Under the pieces are notes generated by a model, which saw only the letters and a program-made list of their open reading frames with translations, was not told the DNA's origin and searched no databases. The position numbers were made by a program, and so were the translations under genes. This document shows positions 42,976-51,708 of a stretch of 64,000 nucleotides of DNA, one piece after another. Source of the stretch: Desulfovibrio legallii (GTDB lineage: Bacteria > Desulfobacterota > Desulfovibrionia > Desulfovibrionales > Desulfovibrionaceae); NCBI RefSeq assembly GCF_900102485.1, contig NZ_FNBX01000002.1:24295-88294 (forward strand). Direction: 5' to 3'. The stretch's first letter is position 1. The number at the start of each line of letters is the position of its first letter.

Positions 42976-45222
42976 ATGGGCAAGCAGCTGATTATTGTGG
43001 AATCGCCGGCCAAGGTGAAGACCATCAAAAAGTTTCTGGGGCCGCAGTACATGGTGCAGGCCAGCGTGGGCCATGTGCGCGACCTGCCCTCGGGCCAGCT
43101 GGCCGTGGACGAGGAGCACGACTTTGCCCCGCACTATGAAGTGATTGAAGAGAAAAAAAAGGTGGTCAGCGAGCTGCGCAGCGCCGCCGCCAAGGCCGAT
43201 ACCGTGTACCTGGCCCCGGACCCTGACCGCGAAGGGGAGGCCATAGCCTGGCATGTGGCCGAGCTTATCAAGGATAAAGCCAAGGACATCAAGCGCATCC
43301 AGTTCAACGAGATCACCGCGCGGGCCGTGAAGGAAGCCCTGGCCCATCCCCGCGCCCTCAACGGGCACCTTTTTGAGGCCCAGCAGGCCCGCCGCGTGCT
43401 GGACAGGCTGGTGGGCTACAAAATTTCCCCCCTGCTCTGGAAAACCGTCAAGCGCGGCATTTCCGCCGGGCGGGTGCAGTCCGTGGCTCTGCGGCTCATT
43501 GTGGAGCGCGAGGAAGCCCGCGAGGCCTTCAACCCTGAGGAATACTGGCTCTTCCGCGCTCTGCTGGCCGGGGAAACCCCGCCGCCTTTCAAGGCGGAGC
43601 TCGCCAAAATCCACAATAAGAAGGCCGTGGTGGCCAATGCGGCCCAGGCCGAGGAGCTGGAAGCCGCCCTCAAGGGGCAGCCCTTTGTGGTGCAGAGCGT
43701 GGAGGAAAAGGAACGCGAACGCGCGCCCCAGCCGCCCTTCATCACCTCCACCCTGCAGCAGGCCGCCAACCAGCGTCTGGGCTACACGGCCAAGCGGACC
43801 ATGAACCTGGCCCAGCGCCTGTACGAAGGCGTGGAGCTGGGGGATAAAGGGCTCACGGCGCTCATCACCTATATGCGCACGGATTCCACCCGCATTGCCG
43901 ACGAGGCCCGCCAGGCGGCCAAGGAATACATCGCCGCGGCCTTTGGCAAGGAGTATCTGCCCAAGCGCGCCCGCGTCTACAAAGCCAAGGAGAGCGCCCA
44001 GGACGCGCACGAGGCCATCCGCCCCGTGGACGTGACCCTCACGCCGGAGACGGTCCAGCCCCATTTGCCGCCGGATCAGTACAATCTTTACCGGCTTATC
44101 TGGTCGCGCTTTGTGGCCTCGCAGATGGCCGGGGCGCGGTTTCACGACACGGCCGTGACCATTGCCTGCGCCCACACCCAGTGGAAGGCCAAGGGCGAGC
44201 GTCTGCTCTTTCCCGGTTTTCTGGCGGCCCTGCCGCGCGGGGCCAATGAAGACGCCGCGGCCCTGCCGCCCCTGCGCGCCGGGGAGACCCTGAATCTGGA
44301 AAAGCTGGAAAAGGAGCAGAAGTTCACCCAGCCCCCGGCCCGCTACAGCGAAGCGAGCCTGGTGCGGGAGCTGGAAGAGCTGGGCATCGGGCGGCCCTCC
44401 ACCTATGCGGCCATCATCTCCACCCTTCAGGACAGGGAATACGTGACCCTGGCGGAGCGGCACTTTGCGCCCACGGACCTGGGGCGGGTGGTCTGCCGCC
44501 AGCTGACGGAAAATTTTTGCCGGCTCATGGACGTGGGCTTTACGGCCAAAATGGAAGAAGACCTGGACAAGGTGGCCGAGGGCAAGGAGGGCTGGGTGGA
44601 TTTGCTGCGCGCCTTTGCGGGCGACTTCAACCCCACCCTGGCCGCGGCGGCCAAAAACATGCAGAGCGTCAAGGGCGGCCTGCCCGCCAACCTGTCCTGC
44701 CCGGAGTGCGGCAAGCCGCTGGTCATCAAGTTTGGCAAGGCCGGGGCCTTCCTGGCCTGCTCCGGCTATCCGGAATGCCGCTACACCAGCAACTTTGAGC
44801 GGCGGGAGGACGGCAGCGTGGCCCCCGTGGCGCAGCAGAAGCCGCAGTACGAAAAAGTGGGGCAGTGCCCCCAGTGCGGGCGCGATCTGGTCATCAAGCG
44901 CTCCCGCACGGGCAGCAGCTTCATCGCCTGCACGGGTTACCCAGAATGCCGCTACGCCGCGCCTTTGTCCACGGGCGTGCCGTGTCCGCGTTGCGGCAAG
45001 GGGCAGCTGGTGGAAAAAAGCACCAAGCGCGGCAAGATATTCTATTCCTGCGATCAGTACCCGCAGTGCGATTTTGCCCTTTGGGACAAGCCCGTGCCCG
45101 GCCCTTGCCCGCGTTGCGGCTCCCCCTATCTGGTGGAGAAAAAGCAGCGCGGCGGCGGGGCCAGGGTTGTCTGCCCGGTTAAGGGCTGCGGCTATGTGCA
45201 GGAGGAAGAAGCGCATGAGTGA
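42976..45222 (+). CDS. topA: DNA topoisomerase I
   Basis: A 748-residue type IA topoisomerase that relaxes negative supercoils. It starts MGKQLIIVESPAKVKTIKKF (Toprim); acidic DPDREGEAIAW completes the metal site. The catalytic Tyr is in LITYMRTDSTRIADEA, and GRPSTYAAIISTLQDREYV is the usual late motif. The C-terminus has four zinc ribbons: CPECGKPL...CSGYPEC, CPQCGRDL...CTGYPEC, CPRCGKGQ...CDQYPQC and CPRCGSPY...CPVKGC. ATG 42976 is set by the conserved start with GGGGG upstream. Its last bases overlap the xdhC-like gene. Confidence 0.96.
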   Translation: MGKQLIIVESPAKVKTIKKFLGPQYMVQASVGHVRDLPSGQLAVDEEHDFAPHYEVIEEKKKVVSELRSAAAKADTVYLAPDPDREGEAIAWHVAELIKDKAKDIKRIQFNEITARAVKEALAHPRALNGHLFEAQQARRVLDRLVGYKISPLLWKTVKRGISAGRVQSVALRLIVEREEAREAFNPEEYWLFRALLAGETPPPFKAELAKIHNKKAVVANAAQAEELEAALKGQPFVVQSVEEKERERAPQPPFITSTLQQAANQRLGYTAKRTMNLAQRLYEGVELGDKGLTALITYMRTDSTRIADEARQAAKEYIAAAFGKEYLPKRARVYKAKESAQDAHEAIRPVDVTLTPETVQPHLPPDQYNLYRLIWSRFVASQMAGARFHDTAVTIACAHTQWKAKGERLLFPGFLAALPRGANEDAAALPPLRAGETLNLEKLEKEQKFTQPPARYSEASLVRELEELGIGRPSTYAAIISTLQDREYVTLAERHFAPTDLGRVVCRQLTENFCRLMDVGFTAKMEEDLDKVAEGKEGWVDLLRAFAGDFNPTLAAAAKNMQSVKGGLPANLSCPECGKPLVIKFGKAGAFLACSGYPECRYTSNFERREDGSVAPVAQQKPQYEKVGQCPQCGRDLVIKRSRTGSSFIACTGYPECRYAAPLSTGVPCPRCGKGQLVEKSTKRGKIFYSCDQYPQCDFALWDKPVPGPCPRCGSPYLVEKKQRGGGARVVCPVKGCGYVQEEEAHE

Positions 45223-46303
45223 GATTGCCGGCGGCATGCCCGCGCCCCTGTGGGAAGAAACCCTGGAAGCCCGCGTGGTGGAACTGCTGTGCCGGGAGGA
45301 GACCGTCGCCCTGGTGACCATTGTGCGCAGCGCTGGTTCGGCCCCGCGCCATGCGGGCACGCGCGCCCTGTGCACGGCCGCTGGTTTTGAGGGCACGGTG
45401 GGCGGCGGCGTTTTGGAGGCCCGCGCCATGGCGGCGGCCCGGCAGTGCCGGGAGAGCGGCCTTTCGGCCCTGGCGCGTTGCGACCTGAGCGGCGTAGGGC
45501 CGGACAGCGACATGATCTGCGGCGGCAGCATGGACGTGCTCTGCGAAGTGCTTACCCCTGAGGCCGCCGCTCTGTTTGATTTGGCCGCCGCGGCCCTGCG
45601 CGAGGACAACCGCGGGGCCTGGCTGGTGGACGTGAGCGAGCCTTCGCTGCCCCGGCGGCAATTGTGGGTGGAGGCCCTGCCCCAGGACCACGCCCTGCCG
45701 CCGCATGTGCTGGCGGACGCGGACGCGGCCCGCGCCCTGCTGGAGGCCTGCGGCCGCAAGCCCGGCCTGGTGACGCAGGCGGGGCGCAGCGTGTATGTGG
45801 AGCCCCTGAACGCGCCGCCTGTGCTGCTGTTGTGCGGGGGCGGGCACGTTTCGCTGGAGGTGGCCCGCCTGGCGCACGCCTGCGGCTTTGTGGTGGACGT
45901 GGCGGACGACAGGCCCCAGTTCGCCAATGTCGAGCGCTTTCCCATGGCCCGTCATTGCTATGTGCTGCCGGAGTTTGCCGGGCTGGTGGAGGCCTGCGGC
46001 GTGGGGCGGCGGCACTATCTGGCCATTGTCACCCGGGGGCACAGTTTTGACCGGGAGGCCCTGGCCCAGGCTCTGACCAGCCATGCCCGCTACATCGGCA
46101 TGATCGGCAGCAAGGCCAAGAAGGCCCAGGTTTATGCGGCCCTGCGCGCCCAGGGCGTGCCCGATGCGGAGCTGGCCGCCGTGTGCTGCCCCATCGGCCT
46201 GCCCGTGGCGGCGGAAACCCCGCAGCAGATCGCCGTCTCCATTGTGGCGGAGCTGCTGGCCGTGCAGGCGGGAACCTTGCAGCGTCTGCGGATTGAGGAT
46301 TAG
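45215..46303 (+). CDS. XdhC/CoxI family molybdenum hydroxylase maturation protein
   Basis: 362 residues. The N-terminal XdhC/CoxI domain has LVTIVRSAGSAPRHAGTRAL and GTVGGGVLEARAM, followed by an adenine-dinucleotide fold at about residue 205 (VLLLCGGGHVSLEVARLAHA) and RHYLAIVTRGHSFDREALAQ, IGMIGSKAKKAQ and CPIGLPVAAETPQQIAVSI. Such proteins insert sulfurated molybdenum cofactor into xanthine dehydrogenase or aldehyde oxidoreductase, the latter well known in Desulfovibrio. No hydroxylase gene is adjacent. The ATG overlaps topA by eight bases, with AGGAGGAAG upstream. Confidence 0.88.
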   Translation: MSEIAGGMPAPLWEETLEARVVELLCREETVALVTIVRSAGSAPRHAGTRALCTAAGFEGTVGGGVLEARAMAAARQCRESGLSALARCDLSGVGPDSDMICGGSMDVLCEVLTPEAAALFDLAAAALREDNRGAWLVDVSEPSLPRRQLWVEALPQDHALPPHVLADADAARALLEACGRKPGLVTQAGRSVYVEPLNAPPVLLLCGGGHVSLEVARLAHACGFVVDVADDRPQFANVERFPMARHCYVLPEFAGLVEACGVGRRHYLAIVTRGHSFDREALAQALTSHARYIGMIGSKAKKAQVYAALRAQGVPDAELAAVCCPIGLPVAAETPQQIAVSIVAELLAVQAGTLQRLRIED

Positions 46304-46373
46304 ACTTGCGTCGGCCCTTTTTTGTTCCGCGCCTGCGCTTGCCGCGCGCGCGTCTTGTCTTTTTTGCAGGCCG

Positions 46374-46433
46374 CAACGTTTTTTGAAGGGGCAGGGCAGA
46401 AGGGGGGCGCCTGCGCGCAAAAGTTTCCCCGCC
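46374..46433. repeat. diverged G-rich hairpin repeat, copy C
   Basis: GTTTTTTGAAGGGGCAGGGC and AGAAGGGGGGCGCC, then CGCAAAAGTTTCCCC, match the order of flank, G-run and CAAAAGT..CCCC in copies A and B, but the stem is imperfect. It lies in the 231-base gap between the xdhC-like gene and the next, which otherwise holds only a TTGACA box at 46485. Confidence 0.5.
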
Positions 46434-46534
46434 GTCATGCAGGATTCTCTTTCCGCGCTCGCCCGGCCGTAACCTGTCCGTCGCTTGACATTTGCTGCCC
46501 GGCACGACACTGTGAGCGTGCACAGGCGGGCGTT

Positions 46535-47359
46535 ATGGATGCGACCATCATTGCCGCGCTGGTTCTGTTTCTGGCGTTCATTGTTCTTGACGCCCGCAGA
46601 CGGACGGCGCAACAGATTCGGCTTATTGCCGAAGAGAAGCGCGACATTGCCGCGGCCTCCGATATGACGGCCAGCATCGGCGTGTTCTATCCGGACGTGC
46701 GCACCACGGTGGTCATGGGCGCTTCCGAAGATACCGGAACGTGCTATTACCGCGTGCTGCGCGACGGCAAGGTTCTCAACCGCAGCAAGATAAGCCTGGC
46801 CAACATTGCGCGCGTGGAGCTGCTCGTCAACGGCGCGCCGTTGACGCTGGAGGCGGAATCCCGTCAGGCCACGAGCTTTCTCCGGGCCACGGACGTGGCC
46901 GGCCGCTGCATGAGCCAGTTTTCTCCGGCGCAGCTGCAGGCCGTGCAGCGGGCCGGACTGCGGCTGGTTTTTCTGGATGAAGCAGGCGCGCAGAAGGCCC
47001 TGGACATTACCGTGCTGCGCATGAACGACGAGCGGCACCGTTTCAAGCGCATGGAGCTGTTCAGAGACGCCGTGTGGTGGCGCACTTTTCTGGACAGTGC
47101 CGGCGCCAACGCCCGGCAGGCGCTTGCTCATCCGGAGCAGGCCCCCCCCCACCGAACTGGGCGAAAATTCTTTGTAATTTTTTTTATCAAACAAAAGCAA
47201 TATGTTAGAAAAAATTTATACGGTCGGCTAACCCATTGGAATAGCGTTTCTTTTAAAAACGTTGCTCCCAATGCGGTCGGATTGCTTTTTCATATGAACT
47301 ATGTTCTTTACTTTCCGTCCCTCCGTTCAGGGGTGGATTCGGCAGTTCCCGGCGCGTGA
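46535..47359 (+). CDS. membrane-anchored protein of unknown function with a C9 tract
   Basis: Read as it stands, 274 residues. One N-terminal membrane helix (TIIAALVLFLAFIVLDAR) precedes a cytoplasmic or periplasmic domain that starts ASIGVFYPDVRTTVVMGASE and ends near FRDAVWWRTFLDSAGANARQ. At 47142-47150 there is a run of nine C. Downstream of it this frame runs through AT-rich, apparently non-coding DNA for 70 residues. One C fewer would end the protein 12 codons later as PPTELGENSL. I think the shorter end is original. A perfect TTGACA lies at 46485. No family recognised. Confidence 0.6.
   Translation: MDATIIAALVLFLAFIVLDARRRTAQQIRLIAEEKRDIAAASDMTASIGVFYPDVRTTVVMGASEDTGTCYYRVLRDGKVLNRSKISLANIARVELLVNGAPLTLEAESRQATSFLRATDVAGRCMSQFSPAQLQAVQRAGLRLVFLDEAGAQKALDITVLRMNDERHRFKRMELFRDAVWWRTFLDSAGANARQALAHPEQAPPHRTGRKFFVIFFIKQKQYVRKNLYGRLTHWNSVSFKNVAPNAVGLLFHMNYVLYFPSLRSGVDSAVPGA
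47234..47273. promoter_or_regulatory. imperfect palindrome before the RND operon
   Basis: CATTGG and CCAATG (47234-47239, 47268-47273) enclose GCGTTT and AAACGT, giving an imperfect dyad flanked on both sides by CGGTCGG (47221-47227, 47274-47280). It lies about 110 bases before the efflux operon in an AT-rich stretch. It could be an operator; no regulator gene is adjacent. Tentative. Confidence 0.35.
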
Positions 47360-47384
47360 ATGCGGCGCCACTATGGAGTAGTGC

Positions 47385-48497
47385 ATGACCAGAAGAACGC
47401 TTTTTTCCCTTTCCCTCATCCTGTGCTGCCTGCTGGCGGCCTGCAAAGGCGACGACAAGGCCGGCCAGGCGGACATGCGCCTGCCTGTCTCAGTAGTGGA
47501 CGTGACCGCTGCGGACGCGCCCTGGCCGGCGGAATACCAGGCTCAGGCGGCGGGTTCGCGCGCCGTTGAGGTGCGCGCGCGGGTGCAGGGCATCATTGAA
47601 AAACGGCTCTATGAGGAAGGCGACTTTGTGAAGGAAGGGCAGCTGCTCTTCCAGATCGAGCGCGACCAGTACGAAGCCCAGATGCAGCAGGCTCAGGCCC
47701 AGTTCACCAATGCCGAGCGCGAGTGGCGGCGCATCCGCCCCCTGTACGAGAAGAACGCCGTTTCGCAGAAAGACCGCGACAACGCCCGCGCCTCTTACGA
47801 CAGCGCCCGCGCGGCCCTGCGTCAGGCCAAGATCAATCTGGATTACTGCCAGGTGACGGCCCCTGTTTCCGGCTACAGCAGCAAGGAAAATGTCACCCCC
47901 GGCAACCTGGTGAGCAACAATTCCCTGCTCACCCATGTGAACCAGACCGATCCCATGTACATTGATTTTTCCATCCCCGCGCCCGAACGCATGACCAGGC
48001 AGAACCTGGCCGCGCAGGGGCGGCTGCGCTTCCCCGAAGGCAACCGCTACAAGGCGCAGCTGCGCCTGCTGGACGGCAGCCTGCACCAGGGCGAGGGCGA
48101 GGTAACTTTTATCGACAGCCAGGTGCAGCCCGGCACCGGCGTCATCAAAGCGCGCGCGGTCTTCCCCAATGCGGACCGCAGCATTATGCCCGGCCAGTAT
48201 GTGCGCTTGTATGTGGAGGGGGACGTGCTGCCCAACGCCGTGCTCATTCCCCAGAAGTGCGTGCTGCTTACCCAGAAGGGCTCCATGGTCATGGGTGTGG
48301 ATAAGGACGACGCGGTGTACGCCATCCCCGTTACGGTGGGCGTGGCCGTGGGCGACAAATACCTGGTGCTGGAGGGCCTCAAGGGGGGCGAACGCATCAT
48401 CAGCGAAGGCATCATCAAGGCCCGCCCCGGGGCCAAGGTGCGCGTGCAGCAGGGGGGCGGCCAGAAAGCGCCCCAGGAAGCCGCGCCCAAGAAGTAG
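47385..48497 (+). CDS. RND efflux periplasmic adaptor (AcrA/MexA type)
   Basis: A 370-residue membrane-fusion lipoprotein. The lipobox LAAC gives Cys20. The lipoyl half-domains and hairpin are visible: VRARVQGIIEKRLYEEGDFV and GQLLFQIERDQYEAQMQQAQ, then DYCQVTAPVSGYSSKENVTP; the beta barrel has SIMPGQYVRLYVEG. It bridges the inner-membrane pump and the outer-membrane channel encoded directly downstream. GGAG precedes the ATG. Seven bases separate it from the pump gene. Confidence 0.94.
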   Translation: MTRRTLFSLSLILCCLLAACKGDDKAGQADMRLPVSVVDVTAADAPWPAEYQAQAAGSRAVEVRARVQGIIEKRLYEEGDFVKEGQLLFQIERDQYEAQMQQAQAQFTNAEREWRRIRPLYEKNAVSQKDRDNARASYDSARAALRQAKINLDYCQVTAPVSGYSSKENVTPGNLVSNNSLLTHVNQTDPMYIDFSIPAPERMTRQNLAAQGRLRFPEGNRYKAQLRLLDGSLHQGEGEVTFIDSQVQPGTGVIKARAVFPNADRSIMPGQYVRLYVEGDVLPNAVLIPQKCVLLTQKGSMVMGVDKDDAVYAIPVTVGVAVGDKYLVLEGLKGGERIISEGIIKARPGAKVRVQQGGGQKAPQEAAPKK

Positions 48498-48504
48498 GTA
48501 GTTT

Positions 48505-51500
48505 ATGGCTGTTTCCACCAAGCCCAATTTCTTTTTGCGCAGGCCGGTTCTTTCGGCGGTCATTTCCATCGTCATCACCCTGGTGGGCGCGCTGGCCATG
48601 AAGGCCCTGCCCATTGCCCAGTATCCTGATCTGGTGCCGCCTACGGTCAACGTATCGGCCTCCTATCCCGGCGCTTCGGCCGAGACCATCGCCTCCACGG
48701 TGCTGGCCCCGCTGGAAGTGAGCATCAACGGCGTGGAAAACATGCTCTACATGACCTCCACGGCCGCTTCCGGCTCCGGCTCCGGCAGCATCAACGTCTA
48801 TTTTTCCCTGGGGTCCAATCCGGACATGGCCCTGGTCAACGTTAACAATAAGGTTAACCTGGCCCAGACCACCCTGCCGGAAGAAGTGCGCCGCCAGGGC
48901 GTGAGCGTGGTCAAGCGCTCCCCGGCCATGCTCCAGGCTTTTGCCTTCTTTTCGCCCGACGGCCGCTACGACCAGATCTACATCCACAACTGGATGCAGA
49001 TCAACGTTGTGGACGAGCTCAAGCGCGTGGAAGGCGTGGGCGATTGCTCCGTCTTCGGGTCCATGGACTACGCCATGCGCGTCTGGCTCCAGCCGGACAA
49101 GCTGGCCAAGTACGGCGTTTCCATCAACGAGGTCAAAGCGGCCATCCAGGAGCAGAACTCCCAGTACGCGCCCGGCCGCCTGGGCGATATGCCCACCAGC
49201 GAAGACACCCAGCTGGGCTGGCAGATCGACACCCAGGGCCGCCTGGTCACGCCTGAGGAATTCGGCCAGATCGTCATCCGCACCGGGTCGGACAGCGCCA
49301 TGCTGCGCCTGAAGGATGTGGCCCGCATTGAGATGGGCGGCAAGGATTACAGCGTCAGCTCCACCTACAACGGCATGGTGGCCCGCATGGGCGCGGTGTA
49401 TCTGCTGCCCGGTGCCAACGCCATCGCCACGGGCGAGCGCGTCAAGGCCCGCCTGGCCGAGATAGCGCGCACCATGCCCGACGGCATGGAATATAAGATC
49501 GTTGTGGATACCAACGACTTCGTCCTTGAGTCCATCAAGGAGGTGCTCTCCACGTTGGTGGAAGCCATGATCCTGGTGGTCATCGTGGTCTACGTCTTCC
49601 TGCAGAACTGGCGGGCCACGCTCATCCCCTGCATTGCCGTGCCCGTGTCCATCATCGGCACCTTTGCGGGCCTCTACGCCTTCGGCTACACCATCAATAC
49701 GCTGACCCTCTTCGCCATGGTGCTGGCCATCGGCATTGTGGTGGACGACGCCATCGTGGTGCTCGAAAACGTGGAACGCATCATGAGCACGGAGCATCTG
49801 CCGCCCAAGGAGGCCACGGCCAAGGCCATGAACGAGGTGACGGCCCCGGTCATCGCCATCGTGCTGGTGCTCTGCGCCGTGTTCATCCCGGTATCCTTCA
49901 TGGGCGGTCTGGCCGGGCAGATGTACAAGCAGTTTGCCATCACCATTTCGGTCTCGGTGGTGCTCTCCGGCATTGTGGCCTTGACCCTTACCCCGGCCCT
50001 CTGCGCCCTGCTGCTCAAGCCCCACGGGCACGATTACAAGCCTTTCCGCGCTTTTATCTGGTTCAACTACGCCTTTGGGCGGGTCACCCGCCGCTACGTC
50101 AACATCGTCCGCTTCATTAAAAGCTCCACGTTGCGGGCCCTGCTGCTCTGCGCCGTCATGGTCGCCTTTACGGCCTGGCTTTTCCGCGTGGTGCCCGGCG
50201 GCCTGGTGCCCAACGAAGACCAGGGCTATATGCTGGGCATGTACATCCTGGACGACGGCGCGGCCCTGCCCCGCACCCAGAAGGTAGGCGCAGTGCTTAC
50301 CGACTTTCTGACCAAACAGCCTGCTGTGGAGGCCATGTCCAACATCAACGGTCTGGACATCACCTCCATTTCCGTCAAAAGCAATTACGGCACCTTCTTC
50401 GCCAAGCTCAAACCCTGGGAAGAACGCACGGGGCCGGGCATGTCCGCCGACGACGTCACGGGCAAGGTCATGGCCGTGACCATGATGCAGCCTGAGGCCG
50501 TGGTGCTGGGCTTTACCCCGCCGCCCATCAGCGGCATGAGCACCACCGGCGGCTTTGAAGGCTATGTGCAGATGCGCGGCACCGGCAGCCTCAAAGATAT
50601 GGAGGCGGTGACCAACAAGCTGGTGGCCGAGGCCACGGCCAAAAAGCCCGACGGCACGCCCAAATATCCGGCCATCGGCATGGTGCGCAACCTCTTTTCC
50701 ACTGGTTCTCCCCAGCTCTACGCCAACCTGGACCGCGAACGCTGCAAGGATATGGGCATCAGCATTGCCGACGTCTTCACGGCCATGGGCGGCACCTTTG
50801 GCGGAGCCTACGTCAACGACTTCAACTACATGGGCCGCACGTTCCAGGTGCGTCTGCAGTCCGAATCCAACTACCGCGACCTGCCTGAAGACCTTGGCGA
50901 CGTCTTTGTGCCCAACAATAAAGGGGAAATGGTGCCCCTTACGGCCGTCATGACCCTGGAGCGCCGCACGGCCCCCCAGGTGGTGGAGCGTTACAACGTC
51001 TTCCCCGCCGCCCACATCATGGGTTCGCCCGCCGAGGGGTATTCCTCCGGCCAGGCCATCGGGGACATGGAAAAAGCCGCGGCCGTCGTGCTGAATACAG
51101 ACTATCAGCTGGGCTGGGTGGGCTCGGCCCTGCAGGAAAAACTGGCCAGCGCCGACACCACCACCATCTTTGTGTTGGCCCTGGTCATGGTCTTCCTGAT
51201 CCTGGCCGCCCAGTACGAATCCTGGTCTCTGCCCCTGTCCGTGCTCACGGCCGTGCCTTTCGGCGTGTTCGGCGCGCTGCTGGCCACCTGGGCGCGGGGC
51301 CTTTCCAACGACGTTTACTTCCAGGTGGCCCTGGTCACCCTTATCGGCCTGGCGGCCAAAAACGCCATCCTGATCGTGGAGTTCGCCGTAGAGGCCTGGC
51401 GCGCGGGCCGCAGCCTGGACGCCGCCGCCGTGCACGCCTCCAAGCTGCGCTTCCGGCCTATTGTCATGACCTCATTGGCCTTCATTCTGGGCTGCGTGCC

Positions 51501-51708
51501 CCTGGCCATCAGTTCCGGCGCGGGCGCCAACAGCCGTCACGCCATCGGCACGGCGGTCATCGGCGGCATGCTGGTGGCCACCTGCATCGCTACGCTGTTC
51601 ATCCCCTTCTTCTTCAAGCTGATCATGCAGATCTCGCTGAAAATTCAGGGCAAGACTGATCCCCACGCCGGCCAGAACGGCGCGGGGGACGAACAGGAGG
51701 AAATATGA
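48505..51708 (+). CDS. RND efflux pump permease (AcrB/MexB, HAE1 family)
   Basis: A 1067-residue proton-driven multidrug pump of normal length. It begins FFLRRPVLSAVISIVITLVG and AMKALPIAQYPDLVPPTVNV. The proton-relay pair Asp-Asp is in AIGIVVDDAIVVLENVERIM (transmembrane 4) and the relay Lys in the transmembrane 10 segment LIGLAAKNAILIVEFAVEA. Two large periplasmic loops carry porter and docking domains. It works with the adaptor upstream and the outer-membrane factor downstream; its stop overlaps the next ATG by four bases. Substrates cannot be inferred beyond amphiphilic compounds. Confidence 0.96.
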   Translation: MAVSTKPNFFLRRPVLSAVISIVITLVGALAMKALPIAQYPDLVPPTVNVSASYPGASAETIASTVLAPLEVSINGVENMLYMTSTAASGSGSGSINVYFSLGSNPDMALVNVNNKVNLAQTTLPEEVRRQGVSVVKRSPAMLQAFAFFSPDGRYDQIYIHNWMQINVVDELKRVEGVGDCSVFGSMDYAMRVWLQPDKLAKYGVSINEVKAAIQEQNSQYAPGRLGDMPTSEDTQLGWQIDTQGRLVTPEEFGQIVIRTGSDSAMLRLKDVARIEMGGKDYSVSSTYNGMVARMGAVYLLPGANAIATGERVKARLAEIARTMPDGMEYKIVVDTNDFVLESIKEVLSTLVEAMILVVIVVYVFLQNWRATLIPCIAVPVSIIGTFAGLYAFGYTINTLTLFAMVLAIGIVVDDAIVVLENVERIMSTEHLPPKEATAKAMNEVTAPVIAIVLVLCAVFIPVSFMGGLAGQMYKQFAITISVSVVLSGIVALTLTPALCALLLKPHGHDYKPFRAFIWFNYAFGRVTRRYVNIVRFIKSSTLRALLLCAVMVAFTAWLFRVVPGGLVPNEDQGYMLGMYILDDGAALPRTQKVGAVLTDFLTKQPAVEAMSNINGLDITSISVKSNYGTFFAKLKPWEERTGPGMSADDVTGKVMAVTMMQPEAVVLGFTPPPISGMSTTGGFEGYVQMRGTGSLKDMEAVTNKLVAEATAKKPDGTPKYPAIGMVRNLFSTGSPQLYANLDRERCKDMGISIADVFTAMGGTFGGAYVNDFNYMGRTFQVRLQSESNYRDLPEDLGDVFVPNNKGEMVPLTAVMTLERRTAPQVVERYNVFPAAHIMGSPAEGYSSGQAIGDMEKAAAVVLNTDYQLGWVGSALQEKLASADTTTIFVLALVMVFLILAAQYESWSLPLSVLTAVPFGVFGALLATWARGLSNDVYFQVALVTLIGLAAKNAILIVEFAVEAWRAGRSLDAAAVHASKLRFRPIVMTSLAFILGCVPLAISSGAGANSRHAIGTAVIGGMLVATCIATLFIPFFFKLIMQISLKIQGKTDPHAGQNGAGDEQEEI

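Noticed and set aside
42109..45945. A 1,278-codon minus-strand frame across topA and the TraT-like gene
   Set aside because: Only its last 235 codons are a believable protein (TraT-like 2); the rest is antisense to topA and xdhC.
48415..51435. A 1,006-codon minus-strand frame opposite the RND pump
   Set aside because: Antisense shadow with His/Gly-rich composition and no recognisable fold.
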